A stretch of DNA of 64,000 nucleotides from Straminergon stramineum. Its lineage: Eukaryota; Streptophyta; Bryopsida; Hypnales; Calliergonaceae. This document shows, in pieces, positions 1 through 11,537 of this stretch. The position numbers and the translations under genes are program-made. The stretch's first letter is position 1; every line of letters starts with the position of its first letter. The DNA lies in NCBI GenBank assembly GCA_963920665.1, contig OY987263.1, forward strand, positions 40,335,218 to 40,399,217, written 5' to 3'. The notes under the pieces were generated by a model. It ran no database searches. It worked only from the letters and a program-made list of their open reading frames with translations, and had not been told where the DNA came from.

Positions 1-1498
1 GCTTGTTCGACTTGCTTGTGTCAGAGTTTATACTGAGCACTCCCTTCTCATTGCAATTAGAGTTGTCCAAGGTAGCGTCATTTCTGCAACAGTAACGATG
101 AGCGATGGTTATCTTTGTTTAACGTAGACAAAATTCTCCATATTTTGTTAATGAAAGGACTAATTACAAGTTTCTGTTAACGAACAAGTGCCTCACTGGC
201 AAGAACATCGAACCTAAGAAGCCTTGTCTGAGCTGACTTGTCAACTGGGTAGGTTGGAACACCGAGATTTGAGTGTCTATTGGTTATGTGTGAATTTAAC
301 GGTAATCTCGTTAAATTGGTGGAATTCTAATATCCTGGCCCTTTTCAGAGCATTTGTTCTGAAACATGAATCCATACTAGTATACTAGTCCTAGATTTCA
401 GACCTCTACTTTCATATATGTCACAATTTTTGGTGTCCGAATAGTGCTACTTTTACAACATTGACATATTTATGGTTACAAAGTGACACATGTTGTCTTG
501 TGATTTATTAAGGGTGACGTGGACCTCTTTGAATGTGACTTGGAAATTCAAATTTGACACTTCCTTATTGAATCTGACCCTCAAGTACACCATAATTGGG
601 ATTTCTTATTAATCGCTGCAGTTTTCTTGTTGGTAGACCAAAAGGTATCTTAGGTTGCTTGGCTTGTTGATGGACTCCATCCTTTTTGAGTTAATATAAA
701 AGAATTTAAGTTAATTGCACATAATTGAGATACCGGACTAAAACTAAAACCGTCCAAATTCTTGCCTAAAATATATTATCTCTATTCATGAGAGCCTAGG
801 AACATATTTAGGTGCACCTATTTTCAGTACTTCATAGTTTAATTTTAGGGTGTCTGAAAAATGCATATTGGGAAGGGAATACATGTGGAATCCTCTATTG
901 ACATCCCAAAAGATCCAACAAAAAATTTGGCAATTTAATCATAGGAACAATCTCGTCAATAGCTTATCTTGTCAACGCATTGCGTTTAGGATTTTAGGTG
1001 CAGTTACCTTAGGCCAGTCCCCATTGCATAATAAAATGCACCCTTAGCCCATCCCTTTGAGGTAAAGACCATCGGTAAGGGTTTGTTTGTGTGCAAGTAA
1101 TGTTCTTACACACAGTTTCGTATTGTCGAGATTGCTAGGTTGATCATTCTCAATGGGATCGCTTTGTACAAGCAGATTTTCACTGTTGGCGCGCATGCAG
1201 TACGTGTGTTTCGATGTAGAAGTCGGTGAGAGTACGTACAATTGGTGCACACCAACATTCGTCAAAATTAATCCATTATTTGATCCATCTGCGTACTACA
1301 AGTACTAAGGAGATTCTGTTTGCTACTCTAATTAAGAAGGCCTAGTTATACTTTGGTGTGCCATTTCACAAATGGAGTGAAAATTGAACTTGATAGTGGT
1401 AACCATGTTGATTAAGTATACGTTTGGAGCTTTCAGTGAGGACGCCAACTAGCAAGGTTGACGAATCCGAATGTCTGCCCCAAATTCACGTCCATCAT
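1..1498. other. intergenic, no gene recognised
   Basis: Moderately AT-rich sequence with only short random reading frames. A segment near 289-340 resembles sequence near 3235-3280 (both contain a CGTTAAAWTGGT-like core followed by TRGWATTC), so part of it is probably old repeat. Nothing else is supported. Confidence 0.6.
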
Positions 1499-1698
1499 NN
1501 NNNNNNNNNNNNNNNNNNNNNNNNNNNNNNNNNNNNNNNNNNNNNNNNNNNNNNNNNNNNNNNNNNNNNNNNNNNNNNNNNNNNNNNNNNNNNNNNNNNN
1601 NNNNNNNNNNNNNNNNNNNNNNNNNNNNNNNNNNNNNNNNNNNNNNNNNNNNNNNNNNNNNNNNNNNNNNNNNNNNNNNNNNNNNNNNNNNNNNNNNN
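1499..1698. other. assembly gap (200 N)
   Basis: A run of exactly 200 N. A round length usually marks a gap of unknown true size. It lies at the left edge of a GC-rich repeat block, which is probably why assembly failed here. Reading frames crossing it are meaningless. Confidence 0.99.
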
Positions 1699-1943
1699 GG
1701 GCCGACCTCCACCAAATTGAAAACACTTGACTCTCGCATCCAACTCTTGCTCCCGCCTTCCTCCCTGTCCGCCCATCCGCCTATCTGCCTGTCCGCCTAT
1801 CTACCCGTCCGCCAGTCCACTATAAGTTGAATTCCACCAATGGCCCCTTGTGCCCGCCTTTCCATCCTGCCTTTCCTCCCCATTCGCCGTCCGCCCGTCT
1901 GCTCGTCCGCCTAGCGAACAAGAGGGCGAACAACAAGGCAGAC

Positions 1944-2129
1944 GCCCATGTTTTGAAGTAACAAACTTCTTTTGACATTTCCGATTAGAGATTTTTGATT
2001 TTTGGGGCGTGTGATATACCATTGGAAAGGTATTTCCAAGACCTTTCCAACGGTATATTACACGCTCCAAAATTCTAAAAAACGAATTCAAAAATTGCAA
2101 GTGAAAGTTGCTGCAACTACATAGTGAGC
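1944..2129. repeat. fold-back unit 1 (272-bp period)
   Basis: A 186-bp unit with an inner inverted repeat. The left arm reads GGGGCGTGTGATATACCATT and continues GGAAAGGTATTTCC. The right arm is its near complement, AAGACCTTTCC through TATTACACGCTCC. Arms of about 80 bp pair with mismatches. A near-identical copy starts 272 bp downstream. The core ATATACCATTGGAAAGGTATT is shared with the fold-back element at 14968-15449. Confidence 0.85.
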
Positions 2130-2215
2130 ATCCGCCTAGCTGATCGCCCGTCCGCCCGTCCGCCCGTCTGCTTGGCAGACGGGAGGCGGGCGGACGGGAA
2201 GGGGGATGGGCGAAC

Positions 2216-2401
2216 GCCCATGTTTTGAAGCAACAAACTTCTTTTGACATTTCCGATTAGAGATTTTTGATTTTTGGGGCGTGTGATATACCATTGGAAA
2301 GGTATTTCCAAGACCTTTCCAACGGTATATTACACGCTCCAAAATTCTAAAAAACGAATTCAAAAATTGCAAGTGAAAGTTGTTGCAACTACATAGTGAG
2401 C
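2216..2401. repeat. fold-back unit 2 (272-bp period)
   Basis: Almost base-for-base identical to the unit at 1944-2129. The differences I noticed are single substitutions, such as GAAGTAAC to GAAGCAAC and GTTGCTGC to GTTGTTGC. Such high identity beside decayed neighbours points to a recent tandem duplication or local gene conversion. Confidence 0.85.
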
Positions 2402-2600
2402 GTCCGCCCGTCCGCTTGGCGGACGGAGTGGGCGGACGGGATGGCGGACGGGGTCGCGGACGGGTGGACGGGATGGCGGATGAGGTCGCGGACGGGCGGA
2501 CGGGATGGCGGACAGGGTCGTAGACGGGATGGCGGATGGGGTGGCGGACGGGATGGCGAACGGGCAGGGCGGACGGTAGCGGCGGACGGTGGGAACGTCT

Positions 2601-3509
2601 ACTAGTTTGCTTGTCATCGGACGTTGTGGACCCTGCGTCCGGACGTCCGAACGTCGTGTCAACCCTACCAACTAGAGGACATTCAAGGAAAACATTTATT
2701 TATTAATAAGCGTTACCTCCGGGCTTCTACTAATCATCTTTCAATCATCTCCAACTTCAACCTCTTTCGGGAACTCAGTCTTGTTTTTTTGGTTGTGAAA
2801 GTGACTTCATCATTGATCCCATGATGCCCTGAAGTCGGTAGAATGTTTGCCAATGCTCGGAGTATGTTGCTTTTGGACACCTATGATTTTGTTTTGATGG
2901 GTTTGTAATTCCAAATGTTGTTGCAGTCTAGTACACACAGCATCTGGTATGGTATATCCCGGTGGTATATATAGTAATTCGGCCTACTTTGTTTGTTACA
3001 TGTTGGGACAGCTGTTTCTTGTGGTTTAGGTGACGTCTTTGTTTGAAACCCTAATTTTTCAACCTTTTTGCAGCATGGCGTCGAAAAAACGAGTGAGCGA
3101 ATTATAGAACAAGCGTCCTGTTTTGATATGTCAAGTCCAAGCGAATCCACGCACCCCTTTCGGAACCTTGAGACGAGAGTGTCTAACGCTTCTCACTGGA
3201 TCAATGACCCGGGATACATATTACATCATTAGCATCTAACGGATATTTCGTTAAAATGGTAGTATTCCACAAACTTAGCATTTAAAATACATCCTTAAAA
3301 TTCATCCTTAAGGGATTAAACAACATATAAATTTGTAAATTTTGACCAAGTAATACATTTCATATTGAACACTAATCAACAAGAGAACTCATTACCTTGG
3401 CTTCTATCTCTAGGTGTACCAAAAATCAACTCTAGGCTCTCATATTTGACCTTTGCATTTTGATTGTATACATTTTAGGGAACTCCATACCTAGGAAAAG
3501 TGATGTTAT
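2601..3509. other. intergenic, no gene recognised
   Basis: Begins with a palindromic GTCCGGACGTCCGAACG stretch at 2637-2655, then ordinary AT-rich sequence. No coding exon with splice support was seen. Confidence 0.5.
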
Positions 3510-5720
3510 TTGGTCCAAACGTAGGTATTGCATTTTAGAAAGTGATGATTATGGGTCTATATATCATATTGCAGTAGTGTTATTTCTCATTCCCAAGATT
3601 AATTTTTCATTGTGTGAGTTGGCTCCTAAAACTCTGAATTCATTTGGTAGATCTCATAACATTATTAACCAACATTGGTGGGTCTTTTTACTCCTTTAGA
3701 AAGTGGGAATCCCCAGCACTACAACTTCCTAGCCATCCGATGACTCTCTAAAAATTAAACTAAATTTATTCCTAGAGATCCATAGAAAAATTATCCCAAT
3801 CTCCTAGGAGAAATAATTTAGGTTGATTAAAAATGTTATGATGTTACCATCACACAATGAACTAGAAGAGTTCCTTTCATCTCTTCGTCTCTGTATGATA
3901 TTTTGATTGGGATTGCTTCAAGCTTTTTCTTTTTCCACATTTTTTTTCCCACAATGGTGGCTTCAAGAAATTTTCTCGATGGAGGCAACTACCTTTGTGA
4001 CAAGTTCTTGTCACTTGGGTAGCTAAAATAAAATTTCTCATAATTTACGAAAAAAATTGGTTCAGTATAATCACAGTTTCCCCCTTAATAATTGCATATA
4101 GGCTTGTAGGTAGAGAAAAAATAATTGCCAAAATTTGTTGATATTGAGCCTAGTAAAGAATAACTAGGGGATTTCATCTTACTATGGACCTTAGTGAGGT
4201 TATTTTATCTACTTAGTGCACTTCCTTCTCACAATATGAAATGTGGACTTCGGAAGCATCTAAGTTACTAGTCACCAAATTGATGTTTAACCAAGAAGTG
4301 TTGTAACGTCCAATTTTTTAATGACAAACACATTGAAATTGACATTCTTCTAATTAGTGCTTGGATGAAAGTCATCCTAATTTGTGGAGATACTTTATCA
4401 AGTTGTTGTCTTATCTAATGGTAGGATCTGGTGTTACAAGAATACATATTTTTCTAAAATTTCAAATTTGCAAGGATGTAAAGTAGTTGCCCAAGCCAAA
4501 ATTTCCTTGACTCTAGTTCAAAATTAGATTTGCAAAAATGAGGTCATAGATTTTAGGATCACAAAAATTTCAAAAAATCACCATGTGAAGAGAACCTCAT
4601 TTCAAATCCATTCCAACAAATTGTACTCAAGAAATGATAATATTTTTCTTGTAATTGAATTTACAAGAAATTTTGAAATTTCCCTTTCAATATTTATGAA
4701 AAAATATTAGTGATAGCATTGGTGAATCTAACCATATGGATGGAATCTAAGGTAGACAAGCCCATTATCACCGTGATTTGGAATCTAAGTATCTTGGGGC
4801 CAATTCCTAGAGGGGCACATATTTTTCAAAGGTGTGTACTTGTTTCACGGATCAAATTGGAGTGGAATTATAATTTTTCAATTAAAATTGTAATTTCTGT
4901 GAATTTTTGAAGTGGTTTGCCCTAAAATTACAAAAGTGCCCATAGAGTGGAGTCACAAATGTGCCATAACCATCCTACAACCGCCCTTCTATGTACCTAT
5001 TGGCACTTAAGTTCTCACTAATCAAGGAATGAGACATCATCCATTTTGGCATCAATGCATTGATTTTGTCAAAATCCTGAATAGATTTACATATTATTTG
5101 GGGCACATTTAGATGTTTGCATGGACAAAATTGGGGCCTAAAGTAGGAGAATAAAATTGGGCAATGAACAATGACGGGCTTGTCCACCTTACAACTCAAA
5201 TCTATAGCCTACAATTCCATCTTGACAGTTGTATCCAATCAATTGTATACCAATTCCAAATTCTTCTTCCAAATATCACCTTAGAATGATTTTTCTCAAA
5301 TCATCAACTCTAGAGAAGACTATGGAGGTTTAGGGGTTAAGTTACATGAGCAACCCTAACAATCAAAAGAACCATCATCATCATCACTTTAGCAATGTTG
5401 TAGGAGGTCCATAAACTATCTCTTTAAGCCTACATACATTATCAATGACAATAATAGATATCTCAAGGAACGTGTCACTCATTCTTAGATAAGACACATT
5501 GAGGGCCAAGTCAGTTTATGGACCTCTTACCTTAGTGGGAAAATCCTCAGATCTTTGAATATGGCAGCTAGAGAGTCATTAATCAATTGACCATAATTTT
5601 TCACTAATTATATAGTATTGATTCAAATTGGGTGTCACAAAATCCCAAACTAGCCTATGGGATTGTTACAAGTTGCCACTTCCAACATTTCTCTAAAAAC
5701 AAAAAATACTCTTTCATCTA
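3510..5720. repeat. long dispersed repeat, copy 1
   Basis: Matches 12840-17640 in segments in the same order: 3535-3860 with 12880-13200, 3860-4286 with 14506-14900 and 15478-15512, 5340-5375 with 15509-15545, about 5560-5600 with 16075-16115, and 5615-5720 with 17520-17640. Landmarks include GACTCTCTAAAAATTAAACT, GCAGCTAGAGAGTCATTA and GGGTGTCACAAAATCCCA. No intact protein is encoded and no long terminal repeat was found, so the class is unknown. This copy carries a TTAA-flanked insertion (4287-5340) that copy 2 lacks. Confidence 0.8.
4287..5340. mobile_element. TTAA-flanked insertion in repeat copy 1
   Basis: Bounded by TTAA on both sides (4287-4290 and 5337-5340). The right end reads TTTAGGGGTTAA, the terminus seen on other TTAA elements in the window. 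The paralogous repeat copy reads straight through at about 15505-15515 (AATTAATGTTTACATGTGCA), giving a probable empty site. The interior is homologous to 31290-31826. There is no transposase ORF, so it is nonautonomous. Confidence 0.65.
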
Positions 5721-8273
5721 GCGATTCAAGGATAAATTTTTACATTTTTTTATTGGCAAGTAAAAGCGGATTTCAATGCACTCGAAAAGTTTCATTTGGA
5801 TATTGCATGCAAAAGTTATTTGAAAGGGTCAAAGTTTTAATTTGGTAAATGTTCTAAAATTTATTTTTTCAAAAGAGGTAGATATTGATTAACTAGATGT
5901 ACATTCAATGAAGATGACATTTTGGAGTTAGAGACGCATTTGGGAGTCCTTACCATTACCATTGTAGGGAGACACATTCTAGCAATGTCCATATCCATTT
6001 GTCGGTTTGGAATGTTTGCACAACTTTTTTAAACTTGGCTTGCAATGTACAAAAGTAACACTAAATAGTGTAAATTGGGTCCTCATAACATATGAAAACT
6101 ATCCCATGAAGAATTCCATCCAAACAATGACATTTAATTTGAACATTGTTTGAATGTATGAGAATAAATTATAGTATACGAAAATGAATACATTCTCCCC
6201 CATTCCAAAATGATCTTTTGGTTACCTTTAATTTTTTATTATAATATAAGCTTAATACTATATTTTGAAAAGGGCTCCAAAACTCAAAATCTCGGGATGA
6301 TCGGAGTGCACAAAACTCTCCTTAGAGTTTAAAATGTGGTGAAACAATGTTATTTTTAGGGTTTACAAGTGAATATTTTGACCATCTGGAAGATCATCTG
6401 GTGAAGGAGGGAGTATCTAATGTTGACTAAATTAATTTAAAAGGATTTTTCTGATCATTGTTGTACTTGATAGAATGGCCTGGATAAATCTTGTATTTAA
6501 AATGGTCAACAATTAAAGCATTTCAAAAATAGCATTCCTACCAACGTTAAGGATAGTTTTTGGATTTATCAACTATTTTCTTTTTAATTCCTATATTGAA
6601 CCATTTCTTCAAGTACTAAATCGAATTCTTTTCTCTATTTTTACAACCTAAATAGATATTCTATAGATTTTCCAGTGTTTTATTGCCAATATTTTCAAAT
6701 TGTAACCATTTTAATTCCAACTTTCATTGGCTACCACTGAACTAGCTGTTGGTTTTTTCCAAACATTGATGCCTACAACTATATTCTATTGAATGATTCT
6801 ATAAAAATTGTGCATTTCCACAATGTGCACTTGCATAATTTTCTTAATCTGTGAGATGTGAACACAATTGATTTTGTCTAAAAATGTAGAGCTTACATAT
6901 GGCATTGATACAAGCACCAATATGGGTAAAACTTGTGCACCAAAACTCTTAAAATTTGATGGATGGAAAAATATCCCCAAATTCAAGTTTTCAATTGCTC
7001 TATCTTCCAATTCCATTCATCATCCAAAAAATGATTGTCAACATTTTCAAGGCTTAACTCTAGTGATTCAATGCTACAACAGACTAGAGTTGAGAATTGT
7101 AGGGGACAAAATTATTATTGATTTTTCTAGTGATTCAACATAGAGATTTATTTGCAAAAAATATTCTCCCATATAGAAGGGCTTTGTATAATCCATGACT
7201 ATAGAAACTACAACCTACCTTCTTTTAACAAATTGAAGCAACTTCAGAAAACCCTGATACTCCTTTCTAATAGTTGAGAGAGTAAAAAAACATGACAAAA
7301 TTCATCCTTATGTCATTTGAGATTGTAGTGCCCCCTAGTCTTAGGATGAATATCAATGTTGATATTGTACCACAAGAGTCTATTTTTTATCCCAAAAGAT
7401 GAACAAGCAACATTCTTCAAGTCCAAGGACTTGTTTATCAATTGACAAGAGTTCCTCTTTTCAACATAGTATGTATTTAGACCACCTCATTTATCATTAA
7501 CGTAAGGTATGCTTGGTAAAATTGACCCTATGAAATGAACAACTTCCATTTATAAAAGCCTAGGGCTAACTTTGATTTCACTAATTTCGAGCTCTTTGAA
7601 AAATCAAAGATTGACAATATGTTGTTTTAAAGTGCATTTTAAGATAATGTAAAATCTTTTTTTTTAACAAAAAATAAGTTCTAACAAAAAAATTGTAGTT
7701 CAATAATAGGAACCATAAGGTAAAATCCTAGGAAAAAATGACCCCTAGCTATAGATTCTTGTCTAAATGTACAACCTCCATTCATGACAACTAAGAGTTA
7801 ATTTTAAGTTCATTTATTTTCAATCCTTTGAAAATTCAAAGTTTATTGGTACAATGTTAAAAAAATGCATTCTAAAAAAATCTAAAATCTCCTTTTGATT
7901 ATCAAAGAAGTTTCATTAATAAAATTTATGACTTCAAGAATACAAACCATACTTGGATATTTATTTGGATGATTATAGGTGTTGTTACCAAATACTTAAG
8001 GGGGTCTCAATTATGAGATACACAATTTCTTTAATTTTATTGGTCAATATGAAAAAATTCCTTTATAAGTTGCTATGTATTTCTTTAGGATAATATTAAA
8101 AAAAATCAAAAATAGATTTTTGATACTTTATCCAAGTGAACACTTAAAAATTGATCTTAGATTTTCATGTTTTGGATGTAATTATTTTAATCAATAATCA
8201 AACCTAATCACCTTTTATATTGGATATAAAGTTTATAATTAATTAGGAATAATTATCTTAAGTTGTAAATAAA
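5721..8273. other. AT-rich intergenic sequence
   Basis: No gene recognised. Contains one Stowaway-like MITE (6189-6415, listed separately) and a segment near 7845-7920 with the motif AATGCATTCTAAAAAAATCT. That motif recurs near 16280 and, inverted, near 29860, so much of the stretch is decayed repeat. Confidence 0.5.
6189..6415. mobile_element. Stowaway-like MITE, decayed copy
   Basis: TA-flanked. The left end has CTCCCCCATTCCAAAATGAT and the right end has GAAGATCATCTGGTGAAGGA then GGGAGTA, which is complementary to a CTCCCTCC-type terminus. Size is about 227 bp. Internal sequence near CACAAAACTC and TATTTTGACC resembles the copy at 40204-40781. Confidence 0.7.
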
Positions 8274-8828
8274 TTAACCCCTAAAGTATAATGAGACTCC
8301 TTGGGGGACTCTTGAAGGTTTGGACATGTATCTATGATCTTAATTTTTGGCAAGATTTTTTGAAACTTTTTTGCAAGATAGGAAAATTGATTAGCTTTTG
8401 GGGAGTACAATTATCATTTAAAATGGTACCTAGGAGCAAAATTTATGCCACTATGAGCCCAAAATAGGTGGTGGCAGCAACAAAAAAATCTCTAAAAGAT
8501 TGAAATAATTTTAAATTTTATTTATTATAAAATATATTTTTGTATGTGAAGATAGACTTGATTCATTCCATTTGGAAAAGTGATGTGAAAGTTATGAAAT
8601 TTTTGTTGTGTGGGAAACGGCTTAGCAAGTTTTTGAGAAAATCATGTATTAGATCCATTTATGAACTCAATTTTTAACAATTTTTTGAAAACAAAGTTGC
8701 ATGTGATTTAGTTTGCTCTGTAGAATAATCTCACAATTGGGATGAGTGTGTTTTTGAATTCTATCTTAGAGCTATCAACAATTTAGTTTTTTCCATCAAT
8801 CTCATGCCAGCTTCAATTGAACAATATT
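8274..8828. repeat. TTAACCCCTAAAG-headed segment related to 8829-9744
   Basis: Starts TTAACCCCTAAAGTATAATG. It then has a block (GATTTTTTGAAACTTTTTTG at about 8356, followed by GATAGGAAA) that recurs at about 8911-8940. No matching right terminus is clear, so this is probably a truncated or nested member of the same TTAA family. Confidence 0.5.
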
Positions 8829-9744
8829 TTAACCCCTAAAGTCCCAAGTGTCTCCTCGAGGGACACTTGGGATTTGGGGCAGGCTCATGTGACCTCAATT
8901 TCTGACATGATTTTTTGAAACTTTTTAAGAAGATAGGAAATCACATTATCTTTCTCAAAATATAACTTTTATTTCAATCGGTGCTCGAGAGCAAAACTTA
9001 TGCCACCTTGAGCCAAAAAAGCAATTCCCCAAGCAACACCCCAAAAACACAAAAAATTGATTAAAATTTTTTTTTCTCAGAGATTATATTTTTTTTTCTA
9101 CATGTGAAGCTTCAATTCATTCTATTCGGACTAATAATGAGAATGTTGCAAACAATCTTGTTTTTCGGGCAATCTAAGCATCTTCTTGAAAAAATCATTT
9201 ATAGAATTCATTTTTTAATGCAATTTTGACAATTTTTCAGAAAGAGTTATTTGATAAGGTTCAATTTGTTTTCATTCTCACTATAGGGATAATGCTTTTT
9301 CAATTCCACCTTAGAGTCATTAACAATTTACTATTTCATTCAATCTTGTACCTACTTCTACTTAATAAATTTTTAATGAATGAAATTCAAGTGTGTGTTT
9401 TTAAAAAAAATTCCTATTCTCAACTCAAATCTTCAACATAAAAAATTTAACCTCAAACTCAAAAGTGCAAAAAATTTTGATAAAGAAGATTCAAAGCCAA
9501 AAAATCTAGACATAGAATGTTCCAAAATACTTGTTTTCTTCACTTCTAAAGCAAATATTTTACAATCTATGCAATCAAAGTTTTTGAAATTTCTTCTAAA
9601 AATTTTTATATTGTTTTAATGCAAGATCCTATGGTTAGATATGCAAAAAAAAATGATAAGTTCAAGAGTTTTGCACCTTGCAATAGAAATGGCAGTTTTG
9701 AGTGTTTTTTGAGTATAAAAAGGCCTTGGGCCTTTGGGGGTTAA
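8829..9744. mobile_element. TTAA-flanked element
   Basis: The left end is TTAACCCCTAAAGTCCCAAG and the right end is GGGCCTTTGGGGGTTAA. These are imperfect inverted termini (CCCCYAAAGKCCC) inside TTAA on both sides. About 916 bp with no transposase-like ORF. Just inside the left end GGGACACTTGGGA forms a small hairpin with the terminal CCCAAGTGTCTCC. Confidence 0.55.
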
Positions 9745-10697
9745 AGAATGAAAATAGAGGGACTAGGGATTTAATTTCCCAAATTCTCAAATTATTCAAT
9801 ATAAAAAAAATTAATTCACAATCTATAGTACAAAATTTGTACATATAGAAGATTCAAAGCCTTATAATGTAGCTAGCCTAGGAACAAAAAAACTTTATTT
9901 CTTCACTTTAACTACTTATATCTTGTGATCGATACAGTCAAAGTTTCTAAAATTTCTTTCCAATATTTTCATACTAGTCAAGTGCAAGATGGCTTGGTTG
10001 GATATGCAAAAAATCATTTTTGAAATTTTTGTTCTTTGCATTAAAATGGCAATTTCAAATGATGTTTGAAAACAAAGATAACTTTAGAACTTTAGGATTT
10101 AAAACTAATATGGAAAAAGACACTAATTCAAAAACTTTATATATGCCTAAAATATGATAAGTTCACATGAATCTTGTCCAAATTAAGGTATAAAGAAGAG
10201 ATATATAATTGCATGAATGAATCTAAAATGGTACAATTTTCCATTAATCTATTGATCATGCAAAGGTGCTGAGAATCCAAAAATACAAATGAAGTTTGAA
10301 ATAAAGGCTTTGTAGAATAATAAAAACTGAATTTCAACATGACTAGACACCCAAAATAATTTATGATTAATTGGTTTCTTACATCATACTCTGTAACTGG
10401 TATTTGGCAAAGAAGATAATTGATTAGATATGTACGGAGTGGATTCTTGAAAAGAAGCAAGGGAGAAAGTTCAAGAAAAAAATTTCATTTAATCTTGTAA
10501 ATGTCAAGAATTCATTGAAAATATAATACCATATATGAAAATTACAAAGAAAAATTTCATGTCTAATTCAAAAATTGTTCAATATGTTTAAAGCATAAAC
10601 TTGAAATTATGAAAAACTCTAAGATTGTATTTTCTATTGAAAAATAGATATCTAACTACTTTTTATATTAGTTGCTTGCTAATGGATTCATCAACAT
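9745..10697. other. AT-rich, nothing recognised
   Basis: Low-complexity AT-rich sequence downstream of the FCP1-like ORF. No exon, RNA gene or repeat boundary is supported. Confidence 0.5.
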
Positions 10698-11537
10698 TTA
10701 TTTACTTGATTCTACATCAATTGAACTTTTTCTAAGCTCAAGATATAAGTTCATCTTTGGGTCATCACGATCCCAACGATCATTACCAAAATGAAACTTC
10801 TTACAAAATGTAGGGATGGACATGCCCCTTGAATCCTTCAATTTTTCAAGATATGGTTGTAAGACGGTAGTCAAATATGCTATTGACTCATCACTAGTTT
10901 CAATTGTCATCTGGAATTTCTTGGGATGGATCACATTAAACGAATCATTCAACAGGTTCTTTATGGGGCTATTATCAATTAGAAGTGTATTCAAATATGT
11001 TGCCCCACTTCCTAACTTCTCCTCCTTGAAGACACTATCCAAGGCTTTGAAAAGAATTCCCTTCCTTGGGATACTAGAATCCTTATAGTTTGACACATCA
11101 CAATCTTCTCTACTAAGCAACTTACATGTGCTTAGCATTGGAAGGTCACATTCCTTCTTCATAGCATCTATGATCTTTAGTGCATCTTTCCGCCATGAAC
11201 ATGTCCAGAACGCCACTTCAAAATTATTCAAACAAAAAATGAGGAATTCTTTCAATTTTGGCCACATGCAATATTGGTTCTTCATCTCAATACATACGTG
11301 TTCCTTGATGTGTTTCAATAAGGTTCCATTCAAATCAAAGACAAGGAAATATTTGTCTATCTTGTCTTCATTTGTTGTTTTTACAACCTCTAAATTTGCC
11401 ATATGAGGCTTCAAGTGTCGAAGAGAGATGTGAGTATTTACTTGCATGCCTATTTTTGTACTTTCATGGTCCCGCAAACTTGTAAATTGTTCATTAAGAC
11501 TTTGGAGAGGTACAAAAGTTGCAATGGTTTGGTCCAT
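10698..11537 (-). CDS. FCP1/NIF-like HAD-family protein, intronless
   Basis: A 279-residue open frame from the first in-frame ATG (11535-11537). The frame stays open 5' of this to about 11630 without another ATG, so an upstream exon is possible. It shows the FCP1 homology (NLI-interacting factor, HAD) layout: motif I FDLNGTLL (about 67-74), a WTCSWR segment (about 111-116) where the family has WT/WS-S, an RKG segment (about 158-160), and motif IV LLIDNSP (about 185-191). The nucleophile Asp68 is present, but the usual second Asp (DxD) is Asn70, the general-acid position. Several plant FCP1-like proteins have DLNG in this place, so this may be a subfamily trait rather than decay. Catalysis is doubtful. 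No introns and an isolated position in repeats fit a retrocopy. No partner gene is adjacent. Confidence 0.6.
   Translation of the reverse strand: MDQTIATFVPLQSLNEQFTSLRDHESTKIGMQVNTHISLRHLKPHMANLEVVKTTNEDKIDKYFLVFDLNGTLLKHIKEHVCIEMKNQYCMWPKLKEFLIFCLNNFEVAFWTCSWRKDALKIIDAMKKECDLPMLSTCKLLSREDCDVSNYKDSSIPRKGILFKALDSVFKEEKLGSGATYLNTLLIDNSPIKNLLNDSFNVIHPKKFQMTIETSDESIAYLTTVLQPYLEKLKDSRGMSIPTFCKKFHFGNDRWDRDDPKMNLYLELRKSSIDVESSK

Larger units (their letters stand above)
1741..2600. repeat. GC-rich minisatellite built on CCGTCCGCC / GGCGGACGG
   Basis: The left part (1741-1920, 2130-2170) carries the pyrimidine-rich form (variants of GTCCGCCC). The right part (2170-2215, 2410-2590) carries the purine-rich complement (GGCGGACGGGAT variants), so the block is partly palindromic. 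At 2148-2207 and 2401-2441 the two forms meet around a TTG loop and can fold into GC hairpins. Two tandem fold-back units (1944-2129 and 2216-2401) are interleaved. Base composition is unlike the AT-rich surroundings. Reading frames here are by-products of the repeat. Confidence 0.85.

Noticed and set aside
1424..1830. Several long ORFs spanning the N run
   Set aside because: They are open only because N codons contain no stops.
1801..2671. Arg/Pro/Gly-rich ORFs in the GC-rich block
   Set aside because: They are translations of the GGCGGACGG minisatellite on either strand, with no domain and no splice context.
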